Positions 47,753-62,400 of a DNA stretch of 64,000 nucleotides are shown here, one piece after another (the first letter of the stretch is position 1; every line of letters begins with the position of its first letter). The notes beneath the pieces are model-generated. The model saw only the letters and a program-made list of their open reading frames with translations, made no database searches and had not been told where the DNA came from. The stretch comes from Augochlora pura (lineage: Eukaryota > Arthropoda > Insecta > Hymenoptera > Halictidae): positions 868,001 through 932,000 of the forward strand of contig NC_135775.1 in NCBI RefSeq assembly GCF_028453695.1, in the 5' to 3' direction. Position numbers and translations under genes: made by a program.

Positions 47753-50700
47753 GCTCGTGTGCGCTCAGGTTTTCGTTCGGTTTTCGTTCGGCGCGAGCCT
47801 CGCGGACCTGTTGGACGACGCTTTTGTGTACGGTTACAGCTGATTGGGCTGTCAGCTGGGCTGCTGCGCGATAGAACCGTCCCAGGCTGGCCAACACACG
47901 CGTTTCAGAACGATCCAGGGGGCCCTTGTTTTTCTCCTATTTTTTTTCCCTCCCCGTTGTTTCCCAGCGTAGGCTTCTCGTTGCGCGACGCCATCAGGGC
48001 AATGCCTCTTGCAATCTTTAAACTTATCCCTACCGAGCCGCCCCGCTGTTAGGACGAGCCGAAGAGGTGAAACGGCGCGCGTATAAATACATCGTGTAAA
48101 TATAAATACCCGCGTGTTTGATGATCCATGAATAATCCTTGCTCGTTTGTTCCTTTTTTAACGCGTTTACAGCTGCGTTCGTCTAAAACCTTTATTTACA
48201 CCGGTCGCTGCTCGTCGATACTTCGCTTTCCATTTTCACCAGTCCGCGGACGGTCCAAATCTATCGCCAGTCACCAGAGCTGGGGAAAAATATATTTTTG
48301 AAATACTAAATAGACTGTAAATATTCTTATTTTCTAACATATTAGAATAATAACAGTGTTATAATATGTTTAATCTTTTGCAGTCGCATGTTTATTCTCG
48401 CTGACCTATTTATTCGTTCACTTTATTTAATATTCGCTGTTTCAGAAATCGATAACCGACGCTCGCTAACAAACAGAACAGTCGTTTCATTTATCCAGAA
48501 GTAAATAATAATCCTTTAGAAACCAGATGAAAATAACGCAACAGTCTTCAATGAACTGTCCCGCGAGCACGGCATTCAACAATGTCTCGAAAATCGTTCG
48601 ACCTAGAATTTCAGAGAGAGAGAGAAAAGTTGGCAAACATCCGTTTTCGTTTCCGCGGAGCGAGCTGGGAACAATGGTCCGGCAATTGATTGTTACGAAC
48701 CAGCAACGAAAATGGCGCAAGTTCAGGGCCAGTTAGCGATCCGTGTTTCGCAACGCAGGAAAAATCCTAGCGGCGATTAAGTCCTTAAGCAGATTGCGTG
48801 GACGAGTCACGGCGGCTGGAAATCGTGACGAGGACGCGGCGAAGATTCCCATTGAGGATGACGGGTTTACGGTGCGATACGTCGTCGCAGGTAGACTTCC
48901 GTGGAAACGAGTGCGTTTTATCGGCGGGGGACGAGGCGAGGCCGAGCCACGAGAGCACGGCGTATTTTCTTCGCGCGCACTTGATTAAACTCGGCGCGGC
49001 CCGGCTCTCTGGTGGGGCTCTCTCGCGATCAAAAACCTCGCTATCATTTATCACTCGCGCGGCCGGTTCGTTGCACGTACGCGACCTACGCAACTCTCCG
49101 TCGCTTTTTCTCGAATATATATTTTTTTATCTTACGTGCAACGCCGCGCGTTGCGCAACGAACGCGCGGTATCCGCTGAAAGGACGCAATCGGACCGAGC
49201 GCAGAGATCCCCGCACGAACTTCTTTTTGTCGTTCGGACACATCTCGTGGGTCCTCTGTTCCATCAAAGATCATCGTAATCGGTTTCTTACTCGATCCGT
49301 TTCGACCTTTCCGAATCGACAACGATTTTATAAGCACGCCTGTTCGTCGGGCTAATTTTCCGAATGAAATTATCCGGAGTGCTGTCATACATATTTTCCC
49401 GGGGGCGATATCGAACAAACGATTCCGTAATTGTGCAATTGTTCGCGTCTGTTGCGCGGGCCGCGCGGGGAACACGCGTAAATAACGAAGCCCATTCACA
49501 ATGTTCGGCGCTTTAATTAAAACGTTTCGAATCTCATGGACGGCTGTAACGCGCGCTGAAAAGACTAAGGTGTGATGGTTTATTACGTTGCACAGCGAAA
49601 CGTGACAGTCTTACGTGAACTGCGCAGAGGAATTGAAACGTAAAGTTAATTGAACACGTTCGCCGGTAGACCGTCGTCGTATACGTATATTTCTGTCAAT
49701 CGCGGCTTCGAATCGGTCGCTTAAAAAACCATTTGCATTACAAAGTCGCTGCACGAAATTACGTAACTTTTGAGCACAGATATTTGAGCAGTTTATTTTG
49801 AAAGCAGCCGAAGTCCGTTCCTTGGTTATCGTTGCGCTTCGTGATCGACGCGATCTACAATTTTCGGGAACAAATGACGATTGGTGGAATAAAAGCTAAT
49901 CGCTAGCTACGTAATAGAGTCATTAGTGCGAGCAGTGTTCATAAATTGAACCCGTTTACTAAAAGTTTCGTCAAACTACGCCCGAGTTACTTGCTTGATT
50001 GCGCGGATAAAGACCCGTATCGGTTAAAAATGCATAAAAGTTCGCAGTTCGACGATCACTTCATTATATCAAGTACGATATGGACGCGGTTAAAAGGTTA
50101 TGGCGGCTATAATACTTAATCCGGGATCTCGATGGTTATCAAGTTATACAGCGACCCAGAACAATGTGGATTCAACGTGATTAACAATATTTTTTAACAG
50201 CGTCGCGGTCCGATCGAACGCTTTCGTTCTGCTGCACCTTAATCGAAGTAAATTGCAATTCCAACGAAAGCTCGACGAAGCGCGTTTCCAAGTGCGGGGT
50301 CCCGCTTGACCCGGGCGGTGCCGCGCAAACGCGGGATCGCAGAGGCGGAGATCGTTTCCGATGCTTCTCGATATTGTCGGTCGAATGCTCGTCGATGTAT
50401 TCGATGAACGAGAAACGCGTAACGGTTTGAAAAAAAAGTGTTTTACAATCCGTGCATCGGCACTCGAGCAACGCGACGCAACGCGAACCGTGCGTTTTTG
50501 TTTGATTTCCCTCGCAGTTGACGAACCAATAATCGAAGCTGTACACGTTGTACATAAATACATACATATATCCGCGTACATGTGTACGCGCGGGCGCGAG
50601 CACCTCCGCGTATGTTTACCCGACTCTGGACATGCACAGTGTACGGCGTACACAGTGTCCTGTTTCAATCTATTAATCAGCGCTTAATGATAGCGGCCAA

Positions 50701-53184
50701 TGAGACGAATTCAACCGTTGCCGATCGACGACGCGCATATACCACAACCGTATCGAAAACGAATTCTTTTTCCGTCTCGACGGTAAAATCGAATGCCATT
50801 GTCGGGGGCCTGTGCCCTATCACTCGATAGCGCTCATTGAAAATTCATACAAACATGCAATATGGTCGGCCGAGGCGCGCTATCAGTCGTGGTTCGCCAA
50901 CCGGCCTCGGCAACATTTAAAATTACAAAGTAAGACGCAATTGGAATTTCAAGAGCCGATTCGTTTATTCAATTTCGACCGAAATTTCTGTCCGAACGTT
51001 ACGATAATCGCTCGAATTCGCGCAGGTGTATCGATTAACGAAACAGAGCCTGTTCACGCGCAGTTGAATAGGAAAGCGCGCATCTCGATCGCGCGCTGGC
51101 TTTCAATGGGGCGGAAGTGCATCGCGGGCTCTGTTACGCTTTTTCACGGAACGCTAATTATAAAGACACCGGGACGGTTTAAGTAGGAATATCGCGGCGT
51201 TATCGTTTGTTATCTCGTTTCGTCGTAGCCGCCGACATACGCGCGGCACGCTAATTACAACACGTGTGTCGTCTGAACGCGCGCGGCGCAATGTAAATCC
51301 CGCCCAGCGAAAAACCGACAGCTGGGTTATTGTATCCTCGTTCCGCGTATCGCCTGAGAAGCATGATTCATTCGCTGGCGCATAGAACACCGGACGGGGT
51401 GCTAGAGGTATTACTACGCAATTCAACGCCAGTTACGAGCCACAAATTCGAATATTATCGCGCTGCCATTGTCCCTTTGATTCTCTGAGTCACGTTGGAA
51501 ATTCACTTTTCAGCGGCGAATGGTGTTTCGTAAACGGCACCGCGTTTCGAAAGTGAAGCACTGGAAAAATCAAAGTCGTTAGACCGTCAGTATGGTATAG
51601 AACATAGAGCGAGCTGCGATGCGCGATAAACGTAAGCGCAAAGTTTTACAGGCCCGCGGTATCGTCTAATCTGAAGCAAAGTTCGGCGTTGCTCGAATCT
51701 TTTCGAATAAATATTTATCGAAGATAATTAGCCGATTGAATTCTGTCGAATAAATGTTTATCTAACATAATTATCCGATTAGGTTTTTCTCGGCCGAACA
51801 TTTGATTCGAATAACAATTATTCATTGTCGAATGAAATTTTATCCAACTCCGATCTAGACATGTTAATTATATTTAATGTAAATCGTAAATAAATAAAGA
51901 AAGGCTCCATTGTCATAAGTGAACGGCGGTCGATACGGTCACATAGTAATATTCTAAAGGCGCTCGATATACATACGTACATACGATATGTACCTACATG
52001 CGTCACCGGACTAGAGGTCTCCCGCGCACTCGAGCCCATTAGAGCCCAGCCGGAAAATTCAGATTCTGACGAAACTTTCGGAGTATCTAGAGCGCAATGA
52101 AATATGCAAGCGACCGTTTGTTTCGGCAGGCAACTATAACACTTCGTAGCCCGGGAAGTTTGCACTTTGTTCCCAAGCCTTTGCTCTTCTTGCAACCATT
52201 ATATGCATGTATTTATTATCTACCGTTGCTACTTTATCGTGCAATAACTGCACACCGCGAGGTACATAATTCATAGAACACATTGCATAAGGTCGAGCCG
52301 CAGTCAGAAGCTGTTCCTGACCTATTGCACTCTAACTGTGATCGATTAACGATACTTTCTTAACGGCATTACAAAAAGCCCGGCAACCTATTTTCCCCGG
52401 GCTCGCGACTGCGGTGCTCTGATATTGTTACCCTCGTTTATGATTCCCGCTGAGTTTGTCCTCGTCTGAGTGCAGCAAAGCGTCGGACTTGATCTTGTTG
52501 TGCTAATCCGGACTACGCTATACCTCGGCCATCGGAATTCTTGTCTATACATTGATCTTCGTGTCGTACATAATTGAACAATTTGTAGACTCCGGGTTTA
52601 GGCGAATCCACGGCGCGCGAGCTCTGGAAATCGAGAAAATTATAGAAAATCGCGGGAATAAAGAATCTCGCGAACCGTAAGAACAGCAGGAGCTTTGTAC
52701 CATTTTCCTGCGCCATTGCGCGAGCACGACGACGATGACTCCATTTTTCCCCGAATGTTGACTATCTGTAAGCAGATCGAGATGTGTACTACGCCAACAA
52801 TAAAACGAGTCAGGCGGCACGTAGTACACGACCGGAGATCGCTGACGATTCTACTAGGAAAGCTAAATATTTATTGTTTCACGTTCGAAGTATGGCTTCT
52901 TCGATCGGCGCGTCCCACGTGACCGTTGAACACGTTCCCGCGAACACAACGTGTTCTTATCGCGGCTGGTTTTCTTTCCGATGGCGTGGCGGTGGCTGTG
53001 CGCGCCGCTTCGTTCTATATCGCTTCTAATTAGTCGGTGTGCGTGCGTGCAATCTCTCCCACCGGTGTACGGGCGGTTCAACAATCTTGGCCGTTTTAGA
53101 ACTGGCCGCGAATTATTTATAAAACGGCTGCTGCACCTTAACGAGTTATCTGCATGCTAAGTGAAACACACCGCGCCGCTCCGG

Positions 53185-53258
53185 AGCCGCTCTTGGCTCG
53201 GTTTCGCTAAGCTCGGCTCGCTTCGGCTAGACTCGGCTCGACTCGGCTCGGCCGTACC
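53185..53258. repeat. Degenerate tandem repeat of CTCGGCTCG units
   Basis: Repeats of roughly 9-10 bases (CTTGGCTCGGTTTCG, AAGCTCGGCTCGCTTCGG, GACTCGGCTCGACTCGG) over about 70 bases. Confidence 0.65.
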
Positions 53259-56200
53259 CACGATCCCGACGCAGCACGCTGTCTGGCCGAAAGCCGCGGA
53301 CAAAAGTGCTAATGATATTCCGGAGAAAAACCACGCTGATTAATATTATTTTTAGACGAACGAATACCTGACATTTGGAGCAATACAAACGGATAACAAA
53401 GCGATCGTTTAACCACTTTGCGAGCGTATAAACGGTAAAATACGTTTTCTGCGAACTCTCCGACGAAAGTATGAAGCTCGGCGACGGTTAAAAAGGAAGA
53501 CTAACCTTTCTAAATCAAATAACCTACATATTCTGAAAGTTTAACCTTTGCGGTGCCGACGATTGGATCCAAATGGTCCCGTGACCTTATGTATACAAAC
53601 TTTTCGATCTAAAATTTTGTTAATATCAGTATTATTAGTATTGTCATTACTAGACGGTGGATATTTGTGCAAAATAGAAACTTTTTTCCTCAATTGCAAC
53701 AAACAGGAACAAGGTGGAGATTTCGTTCTTTGTTTGATACTTTTAGTAAGTTAATACTTTTTTACTACCTTTTCTTAAATACTTTTAGCAACCCATATTC
53801 ATATCGTATCTTTTAGATTTCTGAGGAGAGTTCTACTAATCGTATAAAAAACTCGTTCTCGGTGTAACATAAACAATCCGTGGAGGACGTCAAGAGTGCA
53901 GCGGTCAAATCGGGCCTCCGAGCAGCGAGTCTGAAAAGACTCGGGGCGTGATACGGTGTTGGTTAATCTCACCGATACGCAACTTGGGTCGAGAAGCAGA
54001 AAAGCTCGGATCGGGCTGCGCGCCGGTCCGTGTAATGTAAAACTTGTTGCGAGGAAAATCGCTACGTCGACTTCTTTGGAGTCATTGTTCCCGGTCTCGG
54101 GATACGACGATGCTGTCCCCGCGCGTGTGCGAGCACGTTTACGGACGCGGTTAATCGCGGCGGATGCGGTGAGAGATTTCTCAGTTACCGCGTGCGCGGA
54201 ATAATCCTCGAACATTTTCGGTTTCCACGGTGCGGCGCGACACTGCCGGGGGTTCGGCTCGGCTTTTAAATTCACCGTAGCACACGAACCGCTCTCGCGT
54301 CTGCGACCGTGTTCGCGTACGAGTTCGATTCACGGAATAGAGAAACAAATATCGGCGAGCACGTTCCACGGAAATAACCGTCCGAATGATATCTGGATCG
54401 CGTTCCGTTTACCGCTTTATCGGCCCCGCAACACGTCTAGGGAGCCGTCGATTATTTTACTGTCCGAACGAGCCACGATAATATTTACTCCTTGCCCGAG
54501 ATTCGCCGATTCCGGAGTACGATGGCGCGGTTCGTGGCCCCCGCGGCTATTTCTCAGCACCAGTCTTCTCGATACGTATACGCACCGCGACAAAGCTATA
54601 AGATACCCTCGAATTTCTACTCTCGTTTAGGATAAAGCGTTTTAATTTAAGTAGTCCCGACGATGTATGATAATATCGAAATATAAATAATACGATAACG
54701 CTAGAAATTCAGAGGTGTCCTATAATTTCGTCGCGCGGTGTGTATTTCTAAGCTCCGATCATCTGCATGTACCGTGCACAATGCCACAGGAAACTGGAAC
54801 CTTTGAATTGTAATTTATTCTTGTACGGGCGGTGGCGACGATCCCGTGAGATCCGTTTTAGGCGGTACACACGTGTACCGTAAATCTCACCCCTAAATTC
54901 CAGCAACGCGCGCATTGTTTGCGCTCACACGCGAACGCGGAGAGGCCGTGGTTTTTCCGCGAATACGTGCGAGAGCGCGAGCGCTTTAAATATGTCCGCG
55001 AGATAAAGAAAGAAATGGCGCAACCGGCCGGCGCGTGGAGCGGTGCGACGCGACGCGGCCTACCATCTCCTTGGTTATCGCAAATATTTGTGTTTACAGT
55101 GCACTTCGCATCAGAAGTGCGTATATTTGTTGTTTACACTCACGCCGAGAGGGATCCGCGACGCAATTTCGACGGAAACCGCGACAAGCGAGCACCCACG
55201 GCTGCCTACAAGAGGATCCACGAATCCTTTGTTGGGCCGTTTGTCGCGGTCACTCGCGGCGCGTCCTTTGTCCACCTTCTGGATCGTCTGAGCCGAGGCG
55301 TTTTCCGCGAAACACAGCTAGAATTATGGGCGAGAATGATTTCTGTATACGTATTACGAATACTGTTGTATCTCCTTACTGTTGGAAAAATATATGAACC
55401 TTTTCGGTGCTGTGTTACTGAAAATTGAATATTTTTCTTTAAAATTGTGTTTCACGAGCAATCAAGATAATGACTGTATTTACTCATCCGGTATTTCACG
55501 AGCTGCGAAGAAAAATTATTATGTTTAGTTATTCGGACGGTAACGCGTTAATATAGTAATGTATAATGAGTTTCACAAATTAGCCGCTGCGAACGCTGTG
55601 GACCATGAACGGCAGAGTGTATCGCGCATATCCGTTCGTCGAAAGTACACAGCACCGAAAGGTTCAAGATATTCTTGCGTGATACAGCGAAGCGCGGAAC
55701 GGAAAATGCTCGTAAATGCTACAAATAGAAACAAATCTCCGAAGCTGTTCGAACGGATCGTGACCGAATTCTACGGGAATGACTATAGATTAAGTAAATC
55801 GGGTTGCAACATGACGTACGATTTGCTCGTAGCAGAAAAGTTCGTCGTGCCGTGCTTCGTCTATCGACGGTGTTCAATATTTCCGTGAAAATGAAAGATC
55901 GAGGGGAACTACGTACGGGGAACGATGCGGAAGGGCAATTTCTCTCGAACAAACACGATATTTCCGAGTCTCTCTTGGTCTCGGAAACATGCACCATCGT
56001 GCGGAATCGATTATCTGGTTTTACAAAGTCATACATAAGAGAGGGGTCGAACGTGACCCGGCATCGGCGGGTCGACGGGTTAAAGCCGTTGCACAGCCGA
56101 CAGCTCGGGATCGCGTGTAGGAAGCGTTTCCTGTGTTTTTCAAGGGGAAGGTTAACATGGAAAGGTCAGCAGACACACGCGGACGCAACGATTCGTCGTG

Positions 56201-58805
56201 AAATCGCTTTTGCGCGACGGGTATCGGAGCGACGCACGGTGTGGCCGCCTATGGACAATATTGGAAAAAGTCTCTACTTAGTACCCATTAAAAAGAAACA
56301 CTCGATTCGAAACGCCCTGGGATTTTTATTCCGACATATGTTCATAGACGTGAATCGATGTATCTTTGTATATTCTTTGACAAATTATTCGGGCATTTGG
56401 GTCGCGAATTGATCAGGACAGAAGTTACGATATTTGTCCGGAGCTCGTACAAACGATGCACCGCACGCCGGACGTCCTTTGAGCTCGGGTTCGTGAAATC
56501 GCGACGACGATTTTTCTTTATTCCCGAGCGGCCGGGGTTATCACGTAAGACATCGATCTACGTCGGCGGATCGGTCCGTGGATCGCTGGTAGATCGCGTC
56601 GTTCAGGCGGTAACACGGCGTACCGCTCCGCATGCGATATGCAATAGAAAACATTTTGTCAATACACGCGATGACGCGCGACATCGTGACTGTATCGCAT
56701 GACCCGTGACTGTATCCACCGTATCGCGATGCGTGTTTCCGACGACCGTGGGGGTCAGACACGTGATCCTCTTCTCGCGAATACCGCGACGTACGCGGCT
56801 CGCGTCTATTTAACCCCTTTCCCGCAAAGGGTTAGTCGTCGAACAGGCCTATCGATTGACCGGCTTCTATAGGTGCCTGTCCATCACCGGGCAAGCTCTC
56901 TTTCTCTTCTTCCCGTTCCTTGTCTTGCCGCGCTGCACATGTCTCAGCGGTTTCAATTGGAACAGCACAGGGCCGACGAGCGAGGAAAAAGAATCCTTAA
57001 CTCTTATTCCGATTCCTAGCTAATTGCGTCAGTGGAGGGTGCGGGCAAGGGGCAGAAAATCGACCTCGGAATTAATAATCGTTGTATGCGTTCAAGGAGG
57101 CCGTTAGCGAGGAGAAACCAATTTATACTGTGGCCCTCGAAATTCTTCTTAACCCTGGAACGGCGGCCCATTTTAACAAAAATATAATTAATTATATTTT
57201 TAAAAGTACTACTTCTGATTCAGTTCGAAAGAAATTACCGCGTTTGAAAAAAATGTACGAATCACTTTTGTGGGCCACCGTCGTATGAACCGCAATTGAA
57301 CAAGCGTAATTTTGCGATCATCACAATGGTCTGGATTCACAGTAACCTAACGGTACCTCGACACTAATGAACGTGTATTATCGACACTTATAAAGTCAAT
57401 TACCTCCAAAACAAAGGCCTCACGGACAAGCCTAATCGCATGCTTCCGCCTTATTTTTTCATGCAAAAATCGTCCGCTTCGCGCTTGTGCCGTATAATGC
57501 AACTCTCTATAGCCGGCGCACGACACTTAACTTATAGTCTCCCGGTGCATTGGAAATACCGACAGGGATAGACCACTATTTCCGGCAGACCATAATCGCC
57601 GAAGAAAAATTTCGCGTTTTGTAGAATCGACGGCTGGTTCGTGGAAGGTCTCTCCCGGGCTTGCATGCGGAGTGCATACGTATCGCCCGGGCGCATCTAG
57701 CCGATGCTTGATTATTCCGTGTCACGGAAATAGTCTTATCGATGCATAACGTACAGTTTGTCGGGCGGGAAGCTATCTTTTCGTGGCTTTCGCGTGCTGC
57801 GTCGAGAGGGCCTTGGCGGTATCTTTTTTTTCTCATCTACGCAATTAAAGGCTCATTGAGCGCCGCGCAATAGCCCGGAAAACGGTAATTTATCGCCGAA
57901 AGTCGATTCTCTCAATTTTTATACCGACACCAGGTTTACGAGAACCGACGAAACAACTGGTTATGTTAACTCTTTGCGTCACGATTTCTTTCGCAGTAAA
58001 TAATTTATACTTCGATGTTTAAATATTGCTAAAACGGGGAACAGATCGCCGTACACTGGAATTATCCAACTTATAGTAAAACAGTTCGACAATTAATATT
58101 GATCAATGGTGTCCAATTTGTTGACATGTTTTCATGTCGAGTCCGAAGTGATTTCTTGCTTCGAAACGGGAAACAATTGTACGGCCACATCCGTTGTGGC
58201 ACGAAATCCGCGAAACTTGTCGAAACACGCGTGGCGCTCGGTTCGCTGAATTATTCGATATCTCGTAATCCAATCGCGCTGTGTTCCTCTGTTATTTGTG
58301 GTATACGTAATAAACGTGTTTTGCGGCCAAGGAGTTACTGTAAGAAATGTATTCGATAACATGCGTAAAGAAGGTGTTGGTTTCTCAGTTGGATATCATT
58401 TGTTAGCAAAATATTGGTTGCGCGCGGATCGCTCTGAATGATCATTTCGAGGCATGTGTTCAGAACTTTTTATCGAAGACAATAAAAATCGATGCGTCTG
58501 AGAGTCGCGAGGTTCTTTTTTTTTCCTCTTGCACCGTTGCGTTCGCGACCCCTCCGACAGAAATACATACGGCGGTCGTTGGTAGTTCTAAGTTTACAAC
58601 CTTATCGGTTGCGTATGCACAGGGTGCTGAAAGTTCAAGGAGTTCCTATCTCCTCCCGAGACATATCTCATGGTGTACTATCACCATGAAAACTCGAGGC
58701 AAACGGTTCGAGTTTGAATAGTGATTAAAAATATCGTGTTGCACAGAACGTAGAATAAATTGTCTGTCTGTCGACGAGGGACTGCCCGCCGCTATCGCGT
58801 TCGTT
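53259..58805. other. CpG-rich non-coding stretch
   Basis: No recognisable gene. The longest frame (55804-56412, 202 codons) overlaps antisense frames and has no domain. A 68-codon frame at 57082-57288 lies in more AT-rich DNA and is mildly protein-like (ILLNPGTAAHFNKNIINYIF); it has no recognised relatives. Confidence 0.35.
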
Positions 58806-58875
58806 GCTGCAGATGACTTCGGGAACTTCCCGTTTCGCAATTTCGAATAACTTTTGGGACACTCTTTATATTCGA
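58806..58875 (+). repeat. Tail fragment of repeat family A
   Basis: CCCGTTTCGCAATTTCGAAT followed by AACTTTTGGGACACTCTTTATA resembles the last 60 bases of the copies at 3935 and 7655. Confidence 0.5.
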
Positions 58876-59202
58876 CGGGTTTTTAACGAACGCAGCTTTA
58901 CGATTTCAATAATTACGAAATAAAGAGCGCGGAACCGGTCAATTGACCTGCAGTTACTGGTTCAGTGTTAATCGACGACACGAAACGATTCGATATCTCG
59001 TTTATTACTGCCGATAGAAAAAGTGTCGGAAGAAAATACGATAAGGTTCAAAGGTGGCAAACGCTAAAGTAAACTTACAACGAACCGAGACATTTTCCAA
59101 CGTAATAATCGTCGCGTGTAATCCTAATGACCTCGAGATAATCCTCGCCGTCGTCTTCTGACAAATTCATCAGTCACGAGGGACACGCTCGTATCGAACG
59201 GG

Positions 59203-59218
59203 ACACCCTGTATACGCG
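59203..59218 (+). repeat. Isolated GGGACACCCTGTATA repeat end
   Basis: The same terminal word as the MITE-like element at 19485-19700. The matching left end is not obvious nearby. Confidence 0.4.
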
Positions 59219-59329
59219 CTAGAGCCGTCGGAAAATTTAGCGAACGGCAGATTCGTGCTTGGTTCGGTTCGAACTGAATTCGCATTCGGAACGGTCGAAC
59301 GAATCAGGCGCGCCGTTTGTTTATATTGA

Positions 59330-59492
59330 ATTACCACTCGGCGCGGTGTTCTACAATAGCGAATGCGGCACAGTCGATTGAGTGAAGTTCAAGTGGAGGA
59401 CGGGACCACGAGGAGACACGCGTTCAATGGAAGGACGGCGATAACTTCGGACGCGGACGATGATTTTCTTTCGGGACCGAATTAGATTCGGT
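59330..59492 (+). promoter_or_regulatory. Promoter-like segment with possible non-coding exon
   Basis: A TTTATATTG box near 59320 precedes a GGCACAGTCGATTG initiator-like region near 59367. About 120 bases on is a donor-like GATTCG|gtagga. No coding frame continues from it. Weak evidence from signals alone. Confidence 0.2.
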
Positions 59493-62400
59493 AGGAATTT
59501 TCGAATGGTTTGGCCGATGGCCATACGCGTCTCGCGTACATATCGCCGGTGTAACGGTCGCGTTTCTGCGATTCGAACTGTATCCTACGGTATGCACGTG
59601 TGCGCCATCATTAACATAAGTGTTATTTAACGACGCTTCATGAATCTTTACGATCGGTTCAATTCACAATTCTGACCGAGTAGCCTGTTCGGTGCCACTC
59701 GGTGTATGGCGGTCGCGTTGTTATATCGACGGTAGACAAAGACCTGTCAAATGAATCAACACCGCGTTAGCAGATAACCGTTACCGACGAAAACATGTGA
59801 ACGAACGCGAAATAAACACTGTCGGACTAGCGTCGCACGCCGAGCTGCATACCCGTTTATCGGGTCCAAAATTATTTTAGCGCTATTTCAAGGTTGAGAT
59901 CGCGATATAGTAGGTGGTTGAATTCGCCCGAGTACTGACTAGAATATTATCGTGTCAAAAATAAATATTAATACTAAAAAAAAATCGGAATCGCTTCAAT
60001 TATTTGTAAAAAAGATTTTAAGCAATTTTAAGATTTCATATGAACAAAGTAAAACAAGTAAAAGAACGAGCATTGCTCAAGCCTGTTTCGTACACGTTAA
60101 GTCGAATTAGCGAACAAGATTAAGCAACGTATTCGTTAGAGGCCTCCGCTGCATTTAACACCCTAAAACGCAGACGAAGTTCAGCCACGTGCGTTTCTAC
60201 CGACGGCGAGATAACGATGTCTGTCGCTATCCAGAGGCTGAGAGAGTTTACTGGTAAACGATCGAAAAATGGGAAATAACTGAGTGCCGTGGAATAGTAA
60301 CGACGATTTAACTCGTCCTTCGAAGAGAGCCGGTTAATTGGAAAAGTTTGCCTGGTACGGAGACCGGATCGTTTAAATGGTAGCGTTGTTGATACGTGTG
60401 CCTGGACAGGTTAAGAACGATCAGGTTCGCCGCGCAAACGTGAAATTATCGATGGGGAAAAACGAGGGATAACGAAGTTTTCGTGTAAAGTCGTTACCTT
60501 CGACGCCGATTCAATTCTCCGCGGGAAGATTGTGCAATAACGGTCGATAGAGGCGTCGCCGAGCGTCGGCCGCGCCGCGACGCTCGACGTTTTATCTTCG
60601 TTATTTATATCGAATCGGAAGTGTTCGTCCCTTCCTAGCGAGCCCGATTGAGCAATTAATAACCTTACTCTATCCGATCGTCGTCGATATAAGCAGGAAG
60701 ACTCGCGAGAATGTTCTACGCGCGACATTGATACCGCTAAGGTCATCCGGAGACAAAGAGTGTTCTCTCGCCATCTGGTAAAAATCGATAAGATAGAAAC
60801 CGATCGTGTATAATCTGCCGTTAACCGCTAACCTCCTCTGCGAGAAAAATATATTCCGGGCGACGCTGTGTGTATCTAATTGCATTCATCTAACGCAACG
60901 CTGTTTACCGTTTCACGGCTCGCATTTTCATTGATTACGCGTTATCTTCCCGCGTGTACACGGCGCTCGTTTGCTCTCGTCCGTTGGATTGTAATCCGGA
61001 ATCTTGTTTTTAACGCCCGCGAAGTTTCACGCAATTTGTTCGCCGTTAAACGATTTATTGGATTTTCTGGTACGGCGTCGTTCTATGATTCCACGCTGTG
61101 TACAGTGCGGACAAGTGTACATATATGCTTGATGCATCGGGACAAAGGCAGCCGTATTTATATTAAAAATGAAATGATTGAAGAGAGAAAGGAACTTCTA
61201 TGTGATTAGTGTTTACTGGAATTGCTAATGAAATTTTTTATTTTGCGTGGAAGAATCGCAGTCTAGTCATATTTTTTTACATAAACGTGAACCGTAATGA
61301 ATAATAATATGGTTAATATTAATACTCAAGGACTTTACGAACGTTTTTTTTTGCTTGCATTCATGTTTACTATTGTACGTTTACGTAAAACATCGAATGA
61401 CTTCTAGACGAATGCATGTAACATTGTGAAAAATATTGTTTTCATTTCGATCTATCGAGCGTAACACTTTCGTCCGTCACTTTGTGTACACATCTATCAC
61501 GGACAGCTTATCGCTTCATCCAGCAACGGAATCGTGTTCGTCTCCCAAGATGGCACCTAATCCTTCCCCGTCTTATCTCGTGGCCCCAAGAATATCCGAC
61601 TTACCACAAAACAAGGGTGTCGATATTTCATCCGGCGACGCCGATGAGCCCCGTCCGGCTATCTTATCGTCGCAACGGACCCGTATTCATTTTTCCACCT
61701 GAGTCGACTAGTTCAGGGTTGTGAGAAAATCACTGTACCCGGACGAAAGTGCGGCAAAAACGGATCAGAAACCGGCGTCGCTCGCGACAACGACCGTTCC
61801 GAGAGTCTTCAGAATGTTCCCCGATCTCTTTCGCCCCGCGTGTTTGTCCGAGGACGATCGCAGCGGCGCAGGTAAACAGGTGAAAATACGTCGATTCATT
61901 ATTCTTGAGACGAGAAAAAGGAACAACGCGTGACCCACCGTCGATAAAAATAAACGCGTTACCGCCGCCGGTGAATCACTCACGCGGTGCGAAACGTGTC
62001 TCAACTTCGCAGACGCGCTCCCTCTGCCGCTACGCAATTGAAAAGTTTCGAGGGCGAGTGTTATTGTTGCTGCACCGGTGTTTTTTTCGCCGGCGTGTGT
62101 CACGCGACATTCGGTTCCGCGTGCTTTTGCCTGCCGCGCGCACACGTTCTCTCGTGAGCGCACGCGCTTGTGGTGCACGCACACGCGAGGCGAAACGCGT
62201 TTCGACGTGCGCCAGGTGGGAAAACAAAAGTTGCACGTGCGCCGAGACGGATGCGCGCACACCTCTCTTTCGTCGAATTCCTCGCGTCTTATTCACTTGC
62301 TGGGCTACGATTCACGCCGCGATTCCAGATAATATATTCGAATTAGCCGGACTTTGAACAGCGTATCAACTGTCCCTAAATTATTCAAGCATTATTCTCA

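Larger units (their letters stand above)
45137..53184. other. CpG-rich non-coding stretch
   Basis: No recognisable coding exon. Frames of up to 185 codons (48798-49355) overlap others on the opposite strand and show no family resemblance. It contains the simple repeats listed separately. It could be a large first intron or an intergenic regulatory region. Confidence 0.35.

Noticed and set aside
55804..56412. 202-codon plus-strand frame
   Set aside because: Arginine-rich composition typical of translated CpG-rich DNA, overlapped by antisense and other-frame ORFs, with no domain.
57082..57288. 68-codon plus-strand frame in AT-richer DNA
   Set aside because: Mildly protein-like, but there is no homologue I recognise and no splice or promoter context.
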